DNA from: Alphaproteobacteria bacterium
GTDB lineage: Bacteria > Pseudomonadota > Alphaproteobacteria > UBA7985 > JAUIBT01
Reading direction: 5' to 3'
DNA length: 64,000 nucleotides
Assembly: GCA_030428565.1 (NCBI GenBank)
Contig: JAUIDR010000005.1
Coordinates: forward strand, 1-64,000
The notes under the pieces were generated by a model. The model ran no database searches and was not told where the DNA came from. It saw only the letters and a list, made by a program, of their open reading frames with translations. A program made the position numbers and the translations under genes. This document shows, one piece after another, positions 1 through 11,311 of the stretch; position 1 is the first letter of the stretch, and each line of letters opens with the position of its first letter.

Positions 1-754
1 CGACAAATATGCAAGTGAGCTGGTCGCCAATGGCTTCGTGGATCAAGACCGCTGTTACAGCAGAATCGACTCCGCCAGACAGACCGCAAATCACGCCCTG
101 ATCGCCAACCTGAGCACGGATGCGCTCGATGGCCTGATCCTTGAACGCGGCCATGGTCCAGTCCGCAGAGCAGCCGCAGACCTTGATGGCAAAGTTGGCC
201 AGAAGCGCCGCGCCTTGGTCGGTGTGGGTCACTTCGGGGTGGAATTGCAGGCCGTAGTATTGGCGCTCAATGTCGGCGATGGCGGCAAAGGGCGCGCCCG
301 AACTCGAGCCCACCACCTTGAAGCCAGGGGCCAAGGTATCGACGCGATCGCCGTGGCTCATCCAAACGCGCTGGTCTTGTGGCAAGCCTTCGAACAGGCG
401 GCAGGGGGCGTCAACGTGCAAGTTGGCTGCGCCGAACTCCTGGTGATCGCTGGCTTCGACCGATCCGCCCAATTGCACGGTCATGGTCTGCTGGCCATAA
501 CAGATGCCCAGGATCGGCAGTTTGGAGTCAAACACCCACTGCGGTGCACGCGGCGATCCCGCCTCGGTCACAGACGAAGGGCCTCCGGCTAGAACGATAC
601 CCCGGGGCTCCAGCGCTTGCATGCGCTCGACTTCGGCGTTGAAGGGCAGGATCTCGCAGTAGACCTTGGCTTCGCGCAGGCGGCGCGCGATCAACTGGGT
701 GACTTGGCTGCCAAAATCCAAAATCAGGATGGTATTGTCAGACAGGGACGACAT
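1..754 (-). CDS. guaA: GMP synthase (glutamine-hydrolysing), N-terminal part; runs off the window start
   Basis: Reverse complement from ATG at 754 reads [37 protein letters not shown]...GGPSSV...GICYGQQ...FHPEVTHT...[10 protein letters not shown] (GATase I plus PP-loop). Absent from ORF track because truncated. Confidence 0.96.
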   Translation of the reverse strand, partial: MSSLSDNTILILDFGSQVTQLIARRLREAKVYCEILPFNAEVERMQALEPRGIVLAGGPSSVTEAGSPRAPQWVFDSKLPILGICYGQQTMTVQLGGSVEASDHQEFGAANLHVDAPCRLFEGLPQDQRVWMSHGDRVDTLAPGFKVVGSSSGAPFAAIADIERQYYGLQFHPEVTHTDQGAALLANFAIKVCGCSADWTMAAFKDQAIERIRAQVGDQGVICGLSGGVDSAVTAVLIHEAIGDQLTCIFV

Positions 755-840
755 GGGTTCTCTCAACAAAATAAGAAGCAAGCGCGCGCAAGAAGCGCGC
801 CAGCAAGCAGAGCGGGGGCGACCAAGGCCAAGCGCAGCCT

Positions 841-930
841 GGGTCAAAAGTAGACGGGGTTCAAAGTAACCGGGGCCAAAAGAAACCGGATCAAGAAGGA
901 ACCAAGGTTTGAAAAACCGGGGCTCAGAAC
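841..930. repeat. degenerate ~16-bp tandem array between guaA and guaB
   Basis: Read directly: gggtcaaaagtagac / ggggttcaaagtaacc / ggggccaaaagaaacc / ggatcaagaaggaacc / aaggtttgaaaaacc / ggggctcagaac. Confidence 0.7.
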
Positions 931-1010
931 GCCGTGGCCGACGGTCAGCCCTTTGGCTCCTCTTAGACAGGCTTCCTTTCGCTAGGCTCCCTTTAGACCA
1001 GGCAGCGGCT

Positions 1011-2711
<1,701 letters not shown>

Positions 2712-2920
2712 TCATTTGGACGGCACTCGGGCGGCCCTCGGGCGGCCCTCGGGTGTGTGGCGGCTGGCTCTATGGGGTGCCCAAATGCGGGAGCCTCGTG
2801 CTCTCGGTGAGGCGCTTTGCAACTCAAGACGCAAAACGGGGCTTGCAATTTGCTACCCTAGGTAGTAAGACGGGGGAGATTTTATCCGCCCTTCTTAGGC
2901 TCATGTTTAGGTGAATTGCT

Positions 2921-3826
2921 ATGCGCCGCTACTACTCAGCGCTCTTTGCTCTGTCCGCGCTGCTTTTGGTTTTTGCGTGTCAACCAACACAAACCGGTAC
3001 CGCCAATTGGCGACTGGACCCCGAACGCGGGGCGCTGACCCCCAGCGAGTGGACCTCGATCCCGGCCTTTATCGTCGATTACACCGCACAAGACGGCACC
3101 CCGCTCAAGGCCTGGGTCTGGAAGGGTTGGCTGCCCGCCTCGCCAACGCTCATGTATCTGCACGGCCCGCGTGGTCACTTGGGATACTCGGCCCAATATC
3201 TGCGGTATATCATCGAGCAAGGCCATTCGGTCATCATTCCCGAATATCGCGGCTTCGGTCCAAACGAGGGTGAAGCCTCGCTGGATACCATGGTCGACGA
3301 CGCCTTGGGCGCCTTTGCTATGGCCCAACGTGAGGCCGCGCTGCCCTCGCAGATCGTGGTCATGTCGCATTCGGTCGGCTCCTTGCCCGCCGCTGAAGTG
3401 GCCAAGGCCTTCCCCAACGTCTTTGGCATGATTTTGATTTCTGCCATGCCCGATGGTTCCGCCAGAAAGGTTCAGCAGACCGATCCCTTGGCGCAGGCCT
3501 TGCAAAATATGGCCGATCAAAGCAACAACGCCAAGGGTGGCACAACCACCGTCGCCGAGACCAATTTTACCGACATCAAGGTGCCGAAAATCTTTGTCCA
3601 TGGGCGCTTGGACAACGTGATGGACTACGCCTCTGCGCATCTGTTGTACGAATCCAGCCCAGGACCGTCGGCTTTCATTACCTTGGATGATGTCGGTCAT
3701 CGGCCTTCTGAGTTCGCGGTCGCCAATCTCTACCCCATGGCCTTGCAGGCCATCACGACCCGCAACATGGCGCTGCTCAAACCGCTGGAGCGCAGCGGCC
3801 TGATCCACGTTGAGGTCAAGTACTAG
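2921..3826 (+). CDS. alpha/beta hydrolase, probable lipoprotein
   Basis: Lipobox LLVFAC; MYLHGPRGHLGY, SHSVGS nucleophile elbow, HGRLDNVMDY, DVGHRP. Confidence 0.8.
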   Translation: MRRYYSALFALSALLLVFACQPTQTGTANWRLDPERGALTPSEWTSIPAFIVDYTAQDGTPLKAWVWKGWLPASPTLMYLHGPRGHLGYSAQYLRYIIEQGHSVIIPEYRGFGPNEGEASLDTMVDDALGAFAMAQREAALPSQIVVMSHSVGSLPAAEVAKAFPNVFGMILISAMPDGSARKVQQTDPLAQALQNMADQSNNAKGGTTTVAETNFTDIKVPKIFVHGRLDNVMDYASAHLLYESSPGPSAFITLDDVGHRPSEFAVANLYPMALQAITTRNMALLKPLERSGLIHVEVKY

Positions 3827-3837
3827 TCATTGATGGG

Positions 3838-3890
3838 CCCTCGGACGCGCCCTGGGCCGCACCCTGGGACGCTCCCTGGGACGCACCCTT
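3838..3890. repeat. 4 x 12-bp tandem repeat
   Basis: ccctcggacgcg / ccctgggccgca / ccctgggacgct / ccctgggacgca. Confidence 0.8.
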
Positions 3891-3914
3891 GACCGGCAAG
3901 GGATGATTTATGAA

Positions 3915-3945
3915 GCGAGCGGCCGACGGGCCCTCGCTTTTTTTT
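3915..3945 (+). terminator. Rho-independent terminator
   Basis: gcgag-c-ggcc-gacg-ggcc-ctcgc hairpin followed by 8 T. Confidence 0.75.
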
Positions 3946-4077
3946 GTGAGCGCGCGCCGGAGGGTTTGGGGAGCGGTCTCTCATTTTTTTGGGGCCAGAG
4001 GGATGCACGGTTGAAATTTGCTTTTGGGCGCGCAACATGGCGCTCATGACATCAGCGATAGAAAATGGAATTCCGGC

Positions 4078-4734
4078 ATGAGTAGAGTTGTCTTGGTCCG
4101 CCACGGGCAAGCGAACGCGGGCGCGGCCAGCGAGGAGGACTATGACCGCCTAAGCGGCCTGGGTCAGCAGCAAGCGGCATGGCTCGGCGAATACCTGTCG
4201 GGCATCGACCACGGCGTCGAGCGCATCATCGCGGGCAACCTCAATCGACAGCGCGATACGGCCGCTGCGGTCGCCGAGCATCTGGGCCTGCCGGTCGCCG
4301 AAGACCCGCGCCTGCGTGAGATGAACTATTTTGAGCTGGCGCAATCGGCCCGCGAGACCCTGAACATCGGTGCCTACACCGGGCGTCAGTCCTTCATCGA
4401 GCATTTCCCCTTGGTGCTTGAGGCCTGGGAGGAGGGCAAGATTTCCTGTCCGACCGAGACCTATCGCGAATTCGCCGATCGCGTGCTGAGCGCGCTGGAA
4501 GACGCCGAGCAGCAAGATGGCACCATGCTGGTAACTTCCGGCGGGGTGATCGGCGTCGCGATCCGTCACATCTTGGGACTGGACACCCACAGCTTCGCGC
4601 ACGTGCTGTTGCAGATCAACAATTCATCGCTGCACCGCTATACGGTGGAGTATGGCCAGCGGCGCTTGAACGCCTTTAACACGCTCGCCCACCTGGAGCT
4701 GCCCGACCGCGCCCACGCCCGCACCTTTGTTTAG
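4078..4734 (+). CDS. histidine phosphatase family protein
   Basis: MSRVVLVRHGQANAG (RHG motif); start at internal ATG of ORF 4018. Confidence 0.85.
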   Translation: MSRVVLVRHGQANAGAASEEDYDRLSGLGQQQAAWLGEYLSGIDHGVERIIAGNLNRQRDTAAAVAEHLGLPVAEDPRLREMNYFELAQSARETLNIGAYTGRQSFIEHFPLVLEAWEEGKISCPTETYREFADRVLSALEDAEQQDGTMLVTSGGVIGVAIRHILGLDTHSFAHVLLQINNSSLHRYTVEYGQRRLNAFNTLAHLELPDRAHARTFV

Positions 4735-4751
4735 CCCGCACCTTTGTATCG
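4718..4751. repeat. 2 x 17-bp direct repeat spanning stop codon
   Basis: cccgcacctttgtttag / cccgcacctttgtatcg; the first copy ends with the stop codon TAG (4732-4734). Confidence 0.75.
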
Positions 4752-4818
4752 CGCGGGCCCTTGTTTGAAGTGAGTCTTGGCGGTCAAGCCAGGGCTAAGC
4801 GCGGCTTTGGGGCCCGCT

Positions 4819-7260
4819 TCAGCCGCGCATGCGCGCGCCGTCGGCGTCGAACAGAGGCTGGGTCAACAAGCGCGCCTTGCGGTGCTCGCCCAAAATCTCG
4901 ATTTCAACTTCCAGATCATCGCGGATGAATTCGACCGGCACAAAACCAAGCGCGATCGACTTTTCGGCATGGTGCGAGTAGCCGCCCGAGGTGCAGAACC
5001 CCACGACCTGATCGTCGATGATAATGGGCTCATAGGCCACAACATCGGCATCTAAAGCATCGACTTCAAAGGCACAAATCTTGCGCTTGGGCCCGGCGGC
5101 CTTTTCCTGCAAGGCCGCTGCCTTACCGATGAAATTCGACGGTTTGTTGTAAGAGGTAAAGCGATCCATGCCGGTCTCAGCGGGCATATAGTCTGGGCCG
5201 AACTCGCGCAGCCAAGAGCCGAAAAACTTGTCAAGGCGCAGGCTCATCATGGCGCGCATGCCAAAGGGCTTCAGGCCCAAATCGTGCCCCGCTAGTGCCA
5301 GCGTCTCGTATAGCTGACGCTGGGCATCGGCGCCGACATATATCTCATAGCCCAAATCACCAGTGTAAGAGACCCGCTGCACCAAGGCATCTTGCATGCC
5401 CACGTCGATGACTTTGGCATCCATGAAGCGGAAGGCCTGCGCGGACACGTCTGCGCGGGTCGTGCGCGCCAAGAGGTCACGCGCGCGGGGGCCAGCGATT
5501 TGGAAGCCGATGCGCCGGGTCGAGACGTTCTCTACGGCGACGCCCGTCTCGGGCAAATGCTGCTCGAACCAGCGCATGTGAAAGGCTTGCGCGCCGTATG
5601 AGGCGGTGAGTTGGAAGCGCTGTTCGTCCAGGCAAGTGACGGTGAAGTCGCCCATCAAGCGCCCCTTGGGCGACAGCATGGGCGTTAGGGTCAGGCGGCC
5701 GGGATGCGGGATGCGGCCTGCCATGATGGTATCCAGCCAAGCGCGGGCATCGGGGCCCGTGACCAGGAACTTGCCGAAATTGTGGATCTCATTGATGCCC
5801 ACGGCTTCGCGCACGGCTTTGACCTCGCGCGCTGTGGCCGCAAAGGCGTTGGAGCGGCGAAAGCTGGGGGTCTCATAACGCGGCTCGCCCGCGTCGGCGA
5901 AATAGTTGACCGCCTCCATGCCATAAGCCGCGCCAAACACCGCGCCTTGCTGGTCCCAAATGTCGTAGGCGGGCGTGGTCTGGAAGGGGCGCGCGACCGG
6001 CAGCTCCTCGTTGGGAAAGCCGATAGAAAAGCGGCGCTGATAGTTTTCGCGCACTTTGGCGCGGGTATAGCCGGTGCTGATCCAGCGGCCCGCGTCGCGG
6101 TCCGTGCGCAGCTCGCCAAAGCGCGCCACGTCCATGGCAAAGACATCGCGTTCGGGCTCGCCCTCGATCATCCATTGCGCCAGCGATAGGCCGACACCGC
6201 CACCCTGGCTGAAGCCCGCCATGACTGCACAGGCGGACCAATAGTTGCGCAGGCCCGGTACGGGACCGACCAAGGGGTTGCCGTCGGGTGCGAAGGTGAA
6301 GGGGCCGTTGATGATGGATTTGATACCGGCGCGCTCTAGCACAGGAAAACGGCGGTAGGCGAACTCGACCGAATCGCTGATGCGATCGAGCTGGTTTTCA
6401 AGCAATTCGTGACCAAAATCTTGGGGTGTGCCGTCCACCGCCCAAGGATCGCAGCGCTGCTCGTAGAAGCCGATGCACAGCCCGCGGCCCTCTTGGCGTA
6501 GGTAGGATTCTCCCGCTGGGTCCATGACGTGCGGCAGCTCTTGGTCGCGCTCATAGACTTCGGGCGTCTCTTCGGTGACGAGATATTGGTGCTCCATGGG
6601 GTGCAGCGGCAGCATGAGCCCCGCCAGCGCGCCCACTTCGCGCGCCCAAAGGCCGCCCGCATTGACCAAGTGCTCAGCAATGATGGTGCCGTTTTGCGTC
6701 ACCACTTCCCAGCCTTCGGCGCAAGGCCGTGTCGCCAGCACCGGATTGCGCAGCACGATTTCAGCGCCCGCCATACGCGCGGCCTTGGCGTAGGCGTGGG
6801 TGGTGCCCGAGGGGTCCAAGTGGCCGTCTAGCGGATCATAAAGCGCGCCCAAAATGCCATCCACGCTGGTGATGGGTGACAGTTTCTTGATCTCCTCAGG
6901 GCCGACGATTTCGGTCTCAAGGCCCATGTAGCGATGCTTGGCACGTTCAGCTATCAAGAAGTCCAGCCGCTCGGGTGTGTCGGCCAGGGTGACGCCGCCA
7001 ACGTGGTGCAGGCCGCATGACATGCCGGTCAGGGCCTCCAGCTCGCGGTAGAGACGGATGGTATACCCCTGCAAGGCGGCCATGTTGGTATCGGCGTTCA
7101 GGGTGTGGAAACCGCCCGCCGCGTGCCAGGTCGACCCCGAGGTTAGCTCAGAGCGCTCGACCAACATCACGTCATGCCAACCCAGCTTGGTCAGGTGATA
7201 GAGGACCGAGCAGCCGACGACACCGCCGCCGATTATCAAGACCTGGGTGTGGGTTTTCAT
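4819..7260 (-). CDS. FAD-dependent oxidoreductase with C-terminal GcvT domain (dimethylglycine/sarcosine dehydrogenase-like)
   Basis: N-term IIGGGVVGCSVLYHLTKLG, DAO fold, followed by GcvT-like domain (YTGDLGYEIYV, GMRAMMSLRLDKFFGSW). Confidence 0.88.
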   Translation of the reverse strand: MKTHTQVLIIGGGVVGCSVLYHLTKLGWHDVMLVERSELTSGSTWHAAGGFHTLNADTNMAALQGYTIRLYRELEALTGMSCGLHHVGGVTLADTPERLDFLIAERAKHRYMGLETEIVGPEEIKKLSPITSVDGILGALYDPLDGHLDPSGTTHAYAKAARMAGAEIVLRNPVLATRPCAEGWEVVTQNGTIIAEHLVNAGGLWAREVGALAGLMLPLHPMEHQYLVTEETPEVYERDQELPHVMDPAGESYLRQEGRGLCIGFYEQRCDPWAVDGTPQDFGHELLENQLDRISDSVEFAYRRFPVLERAGIKSIINGPFTFAPDGNPLVGPVPGLRNYWSACAVMAGFSQGGGVGLSLAQWMIEGEPERDVFAMDVARFGELRTDRDAGRWISTGYTRAKVRENYQRRFSIGFPNEELPVARPFQTTPAYDIWDQQGAVFGAAYGMEAVNYFADAGEPRYETPSFRRSNAFAATAREVKAVREAVGINEIHNFGKFLVTGPDARAWLDTIMAGRIPHPGRLTLTPMLSPKGRLMGDFTVTCLDEQRFQLTASYGAQAFHMRWFEQHLPETGVAVENVSTRRIGFQIAGPRARDLLARTTRADVSAQAFRFMDAKVIDVGMQDALVQRVSYTGDLGYEIYVGADAQRQLYETLALAGHDLGLKPFGMRAMMSLRLDKFFGSWLREFGPDYMPAETGMDRFTSYNKPSNFIGKAAALQEKAAGPKRKICAFEVDALDADVVAYEPIIIDDQVVGFCTSGGYSHHAEKSIALGFVPVEFIRDDLEVEIEILGEHRKARLLTQPLFDADGARMRG

Positions 7261-7364
7261 GGCTGCCTTCCTGATTGTGTGCCTGGAAACGGCCTCAGAC
7301 TAACCCCTGGCCCGCCAGAGGCAATCTGATTTGCGCCAGATTTTGTACTCTTGCGATTGAAGGC

Positions 7365-7395
7365 TTGACCTTCCAGTTACTGGAAGGATTATCTT
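7365..7395 (+). promoter_or_regulatory. CueR/MerR-family metal-responsive promoter
   Basis: TTGACC (7365-7370), 19-bp spacer, TATCTT (7390-7395); spacer overlaps perfect 19-bp dyad CCTTCCAGT-T-ACTGGAAGG (7369-7387). Confidence 0.85.
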
Positions 7396-7438
7396 CTGGT
7401 AATGAGAATGAAATCAGACCAGCGATAGGAGCCAGATC

Positions 7439-10400
7439 ATGGCCGCGTTCCAAGACCTATCACAAGATCCGAAAGCCAGCGATACCCTGCGCTTTGAAGT
7501 CGAAGGCCTCAACTGCGCGTCTTGCGTCGGGCGCGCCGAAAAGGCGCTTGGCGGCCTTGAGGCCGTCGGCTCTGTCACGATCAACCTGGCCAATAAAATG
7601 GCGGAGGTTGAAGGCGAAGCGTTGAGCGCGGCGGATTTGGCCGCTGCCCTGGACGACGCGGGCTATCCGGCAGCGCGTCGCAGCGCCAGCCTTGAGATCG
7701 AAGACATGACCTGTGCCTCCTGCGTGGCTCGGGTTGAACAAGCCTTGGCCAGTGCGCCGGGCGTGGTCAGTGCAGCAGTCAATCTGGCCACGAGCCGCGC
7801 CCAAATCGAAGTGTTGGCGGGTTCATCGCAACAAGAAGAGGCCAGCATCGCCGCCGCCGCTAAGGCATCAAGCGACGCGGGCTACCCGGCATATCGATTA
7901 GGCCGCACGGTCAGCCAGTCACTCGACGGAAGCCGGTTGCGTTTTGCGGTTGAGGGGCTGAGTTGTGCTTCTTGTGTTGGCCGCGCTGAAAAGGCCCTAT
8001 CGGGCGTCGAGGCGGTGAGCGAGGCAAGCATCAATCTGGCCACCAAGACCGCCGAGGTCCAAGGTCAGGCTCTAAAGGCGGCGGATTTGGCCGCTGCGCT
8101 GGACGAGGCGGGCTATCCAGCAGCGCGTCGCAGCGCCAGCCTTGAAATCGAAGGCATGACCTGTGCCTCCTGCGTGGCTCGAGTTGAGCAAGCCTTGGCC
8201 AGTGCGCCGGGCGTGGTCAGCGCTGCGGTCAATCTGGCGAGTAGCCAAGCCGAGATCGAGGTTCTGGCGGGCTCACAGCAGCAAGAAGAAGCCAGCATCG
8301 CGGCGGCCGAGCGGGCGTCGACGGCGATCGGCTATCCCGCCCACTGGCGCCGCCCGGCGGGCGAAGGAGAGGCGGCAGCCCGGCCAAGCCTAGCCGAACG
8401 CCAGTCTTCAGACCAGGCCGCGGCTTGGCGCAAGTTCCTGATTGCCGCCGTCATGACGGCTCCCGTCTTTATTCTGGAAATGGCTGGGCACGCCATCCCA
8501 GCCTTTCACATGTGGGTTCATGCCACCATCGGACAAACGGCTAGCTGGCTGCTGCAATTTTTGCTGACAAGCTTGGTCTTGGTCTGGCCGGGTCGCCAGT
8601 TCTTCCAAAAAGGCCTGCCAGCGCTGGCCAAGCGACGCCCCGACATGGATGCACTGGTCGCGCTGGGCGCTGGTGCTGCTTGGCTCTATTCCAGCGTCGC
8701 CACCTTCGCGCCGTCGCTTTTGCCGGCGGATAGCCGGGCGGTCTACTTTGAGGCCGCTGCGGTCATCGTGACACTGATCTTGTTGGGCCGCTTTTTGGAA
8801 GCGCGGGCCAAGGGCAAAGCCGGTGCGGCCATCCAAAAGCTGTTGGATTTGCAGGCCAAGACGGCTTGGGTTCAGCAAGGCAATGGCTTTGTTGAGCGCC
8901 CGATTGAAGCGGTCGTGGTCGGTGATCGCCTGCAATTGCGACCCGGCGAGACCGTGGCCGTCGATGGCCGGGTGGTCCGTGGTCATTCCAATCTGGACGA
9001 GAGCATGATTTCGGGCGAACCGCTGCCCGTAGCCAAGAGCGAAGGCGATACCGTTGTGGCTGGGACCATCAACGGCCAGGGCAGCCTGGTCTATGAGGCC
9101 GAAGGTGTCGGCAGCGATACCATGCTGGCGCGCATCATCCGCATGGTCGAGCAAGCCCAGGGCAGCAAGCTGCCGGTTCAAGATTTGGTCAACCGCATCT
9201 CGTCTTATTTCGTCCCGGCGGTCATGTTGATCGCGGCGGCCACCTTGTTGATCTGGTTGCTGGCGGGCGCGCCGCTAAACCAAGCTCTGGTCGCGGCAGT
9301 CTCGGTCCTGATTATCGCCTGTCCTTGCGCCATGGGCCTGGCGACGCCGACCTCGATCATGGTGGGCACGGGCAGAGCCGCCGAATTGGGCGTTCTGTTT
9401 CGCAAAGGCGCGGCGCTCCAGAGCCTCAATCAGGCCGAGATGGTGGCGTTTGACAAGACCGGCACCTTGACCCAAGGGCGCCCTGAGCTGACCCACTTCG
9501 AACCGCAGCCGGGCTTTGACGAACAGCGCCTGTTGGCGCAAGTCGCCGCGGTGGAGGCCGCTTCAGAGCACGCCATCGCCGAGGCCCTGGTGCGCGCCGC
9601 GCAAGACCGCAAGCTGGATTTGCCCGAGCGGGAGGCCTTCCAGGCCATCGCTGGCTTTGGTGTGGACGCCAGCGTTGGCGGTCAACGCCTGCTGATCGGT
9701 GCCGCCCGGCTCATGCAGCGCGATGGCCTAGCTTTGGGCGACCTGGAATCGCGCGCCGATAAGCTTGCCCATCAAGGCGTGACGCCCTTGTTCGTGGCGG
9801 TTGACGGTAAGCTTGCGGCGTTGATTGGTGTCAGCGATCCCATCAAGCCCAGCAGCGCGGCCGCCATTGCGGCCCTCAAAGCGGCGGGACGCAAAGTGGC
9901 GATGATTACCGGTGATGCGCAAGGAACCGCCGAAGCCATTGCCGCCAGACTGGGCATTGACAGTCTGCGCGCCGAGGTTCTGCCAGACGGCAAGGTGGCT
10001 GCTATCGAAGAGCTTCGCGCCCAGCATGGCAAGCTGGCTTTTGTCGGCGATGGCATCAACGATGCCCCAGCGTTGGCCTCTGCCGATTGCGGGCTGGCGA
10101 TGGGAAGCGGCACCGATGTCGCGATAGAGAGCGCCGATGTGGTTCTGATTTCGGGCGATTTGTCCGCGGTAACGCGCGCCTTCGACTTGAGCCGTGCCAC
10201 CATGGCCAATATCCGCCAAAACCTGGTCTGGGCCTTTGGTTATAACCTGGTATTGATCCCGGTCGCGGCGGGGCTTTTGTACCCGAGCTTGGGTTGGCAA
10301 CTCTCACCGGCGCTAGCGGCGGGCGCAATGGCTGCGTCCAGCGTGATGGTTGTGACCAATGCGTTGCGCTTGCGCTGGGTCGGGCGTCGCCCCGCTGATG

Positions 10401-10474
10401 GTCCCGAAAACCAGGCTGTGTTACAGGGCGCTGCATCAGAAGGGCCGGCCCCGCGCGCGCCACACGGAGCCTGA
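7439..10474 (+). CDS. copA: copper-translocating P1B-type ATPase with four N-terminal HMA domains
   Basis: Four CASC HMA motifs, CPC (IIACPCAMGLATP), DKTGTLTQG, GDGINDAPAL. Confidence 0.94.
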   Translation: MAAFQDLSQDPKASDTLRFEVEGLNCASCVGRAEKALGGLEAVGSVTINLANKMAEVEGEALSAADLAAALDDAGYPAARRSASLEIEDMTCASCVARVEQALASAPGVVSAAVNLATSRAQIEVLAGSSQQEEASIAAAAKASSDAGYPAYRLGRTVSQSLDGSRLRFAVEGLSCASCVGRAEKALSGVEAVSEASINLATKTAEVQGQALKAADLAAALDEAGYPAARRSASLEIEGMTCASCVARVEQALASAPGVVSAAVNLASSQAEIEVLAGSQQQEEASIAAAERASTAIGYPAHWRRPAGEGEAAARPSLAERQSSDQAAAWRKFLIAAVMTAPVFILEMAGHAIPAFHMWVHATIGQTASWLLQFLLTSLVLVWPGRQFFQKGLPALAKRRPDMDALVALGAGAAWLYSSVATFAPSLLPADSRAVYFEAAAVIVTLILLGRFLEARAKGKAGAAIQKLLDLQAKTAWVQQGNGFVERPIEAVVVGDRLQLRPGETVAVDGRVVRGHSNLDESMISGEPLPVAKSEGDTVVAGTINGQGSLVYEAEGVGSDTMLARIIRMVEQAQGSKLPVQDLVNRISSYFVPAVMLIAAATLLIWLLAGAPLNQALVAAVSVLIIACPCAMGLATPTSIMVGTGRAAELGVLFRKGAALQSLNQAEMVAFDKTGTLTQGRPELTHFEPQPGFDEQRLLAQVAAVEAASEHAIAEALVRAAQDRKLDLPEREAFQAIAGFGVDASVGGQRLLIGAARLMQRDGLALGDLESRADKLAHQGVTPLFVAVDGKLAALIGVSDPIKPSSAAAIAALKAAGRKVAMITGDAQGTAEAIAARLGIDSLRAEVLPDGKVAAIEELRAQHGKLAFVGDGINDAPALASADCGLAMGSGTDVAIESADVVLISGDLSAVTRAFDLSRATMANIRQNLVWAFGYNLVLIPVAAGLLYPSLGWQLSPALAAGAMAASSVMVVTNALRLRWVGRRPADGPENQAVLQGAASEGPAPRAPHGA

Positions 10475-10477
10475 CGT

Positions 10478-11161
10478 ATGAGCGATCTCAATCACCACTG
10501 GCAGAAGGTCTATCGCGACAAGAGCCCCGACCAGGTCTCCTGGTTTCAAGCCGCGCCGCAGCCAAGCCTGGATCTGATCACCAAGCAGCGTGCGAACCTC
10601 GGCGGGCTTGAATTCATCGACGTGGGCGCGGGGGCGTCAACTCTGGTTGATTCTTTGCTGGACCTCGGCTTGGCCAGCGCGACATTGCTGGATATTTCGG
10701 CTGAGGCGCTGGCGGTCAGCCGCGCGCGCCTGGAGGCCCAAGGCCACCAAGACCTTGGCTATCTGGTGCAAGACATCAGCCAATGGCAGCCTGATCGGGC
10801 CTTTGATATCTGGCATGATCGCGCCGTGTTCCACTTCATGGTCACGCCAGAAGCTCAGGCAGGCTATCGCCGGGCACTGATGGCGGGCACGCGGCCCGGC
10901 AGCCTGATTGTCTTGGCCACTTTTGCCCTGGACGGCCCGGAAAAGTGCAGCGGATTGCCGGTTCAGCGCTGGGGGCTGGACTCGCTTCAGGCCTTCTTGG
11001 GTGAGGGCTTTCATGCGCTGGAGAGCCAGAACCACCTCCACAGCACGCCTGGCGGCGTCGAGCAAAAATTTCAATTTTCTGTCTTTGAACGCCAGCGCGA
11101 GAGCAAGCCGCGAACGAGTGGCAACACGCATGAGCAAGGACTTGTGTTAGAAATCAGTTAG
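10478..11161 (+). CDS. class I SAM-dependent methyltransferase
   Basis: HHWQKVYRDKSPDQVSWFQ, EFIDVGAGASTLVDSLLD, DIWHDRAVFHFM. C-terminal ~20 residues lie in the dispersed repeat. Confidence 0.82.
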   Translation: MSDLNHHWQKVYRDKSPDQVSWFQAAPQPSLDLITKQRANLGGLEFIDVGAGASTLVDSLLDLGLASATLLDISAEALAVSRARLEAQGHQDLGYLVQDISQWQPDRAFDIWHDRAVFHFMVTPEAQAGYRRALMAGTRPGSLIVLATFALDGPEKCSGLPVQRWGLDSLQAFLGEGFHALESQNHLHSTPGGVEQKFQFSVFERQRESKPRTSGNTHEQGLVLEIS

Positions 11162-11205
11162 CTAGAGCGGATGGGCTGTTGCTAGTCCAGCGCTCGACGC
11201 TCTAG
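11103..11205 (+). repeat. 103-bp dispersed repeat, copy A, ending in a 44-bp hairpin (11162-11205)
   Basis: About 86% identical by hand alignment, gap-free, to reverse complement of 21250-21352; ctagagcg...cgctctag terminal arms. Confidence 0.9.
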
Positions 11206-11311
11206 TTTGTTCCAAGGTTGCAGCGTTGCCGAGCGGTTCGTTATGGCGCTCAGGGGGCACGCTCAAGGTTCGACCAAGCCCAGCCGCGGTCACCGCGCTG
11301 CGCTGCTCTTC

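Noticed and set aside
38-592. 184-aa + strand ORF at the window start
   Set aside because: Antisense shadow of guaA, which reads convincingly on the minus strand.
2936-3808. 290-aa minus-strand ORF
   Set aside because: Antisense of the lipoprotein hydrolase with clear catalytic motifs on + strand.
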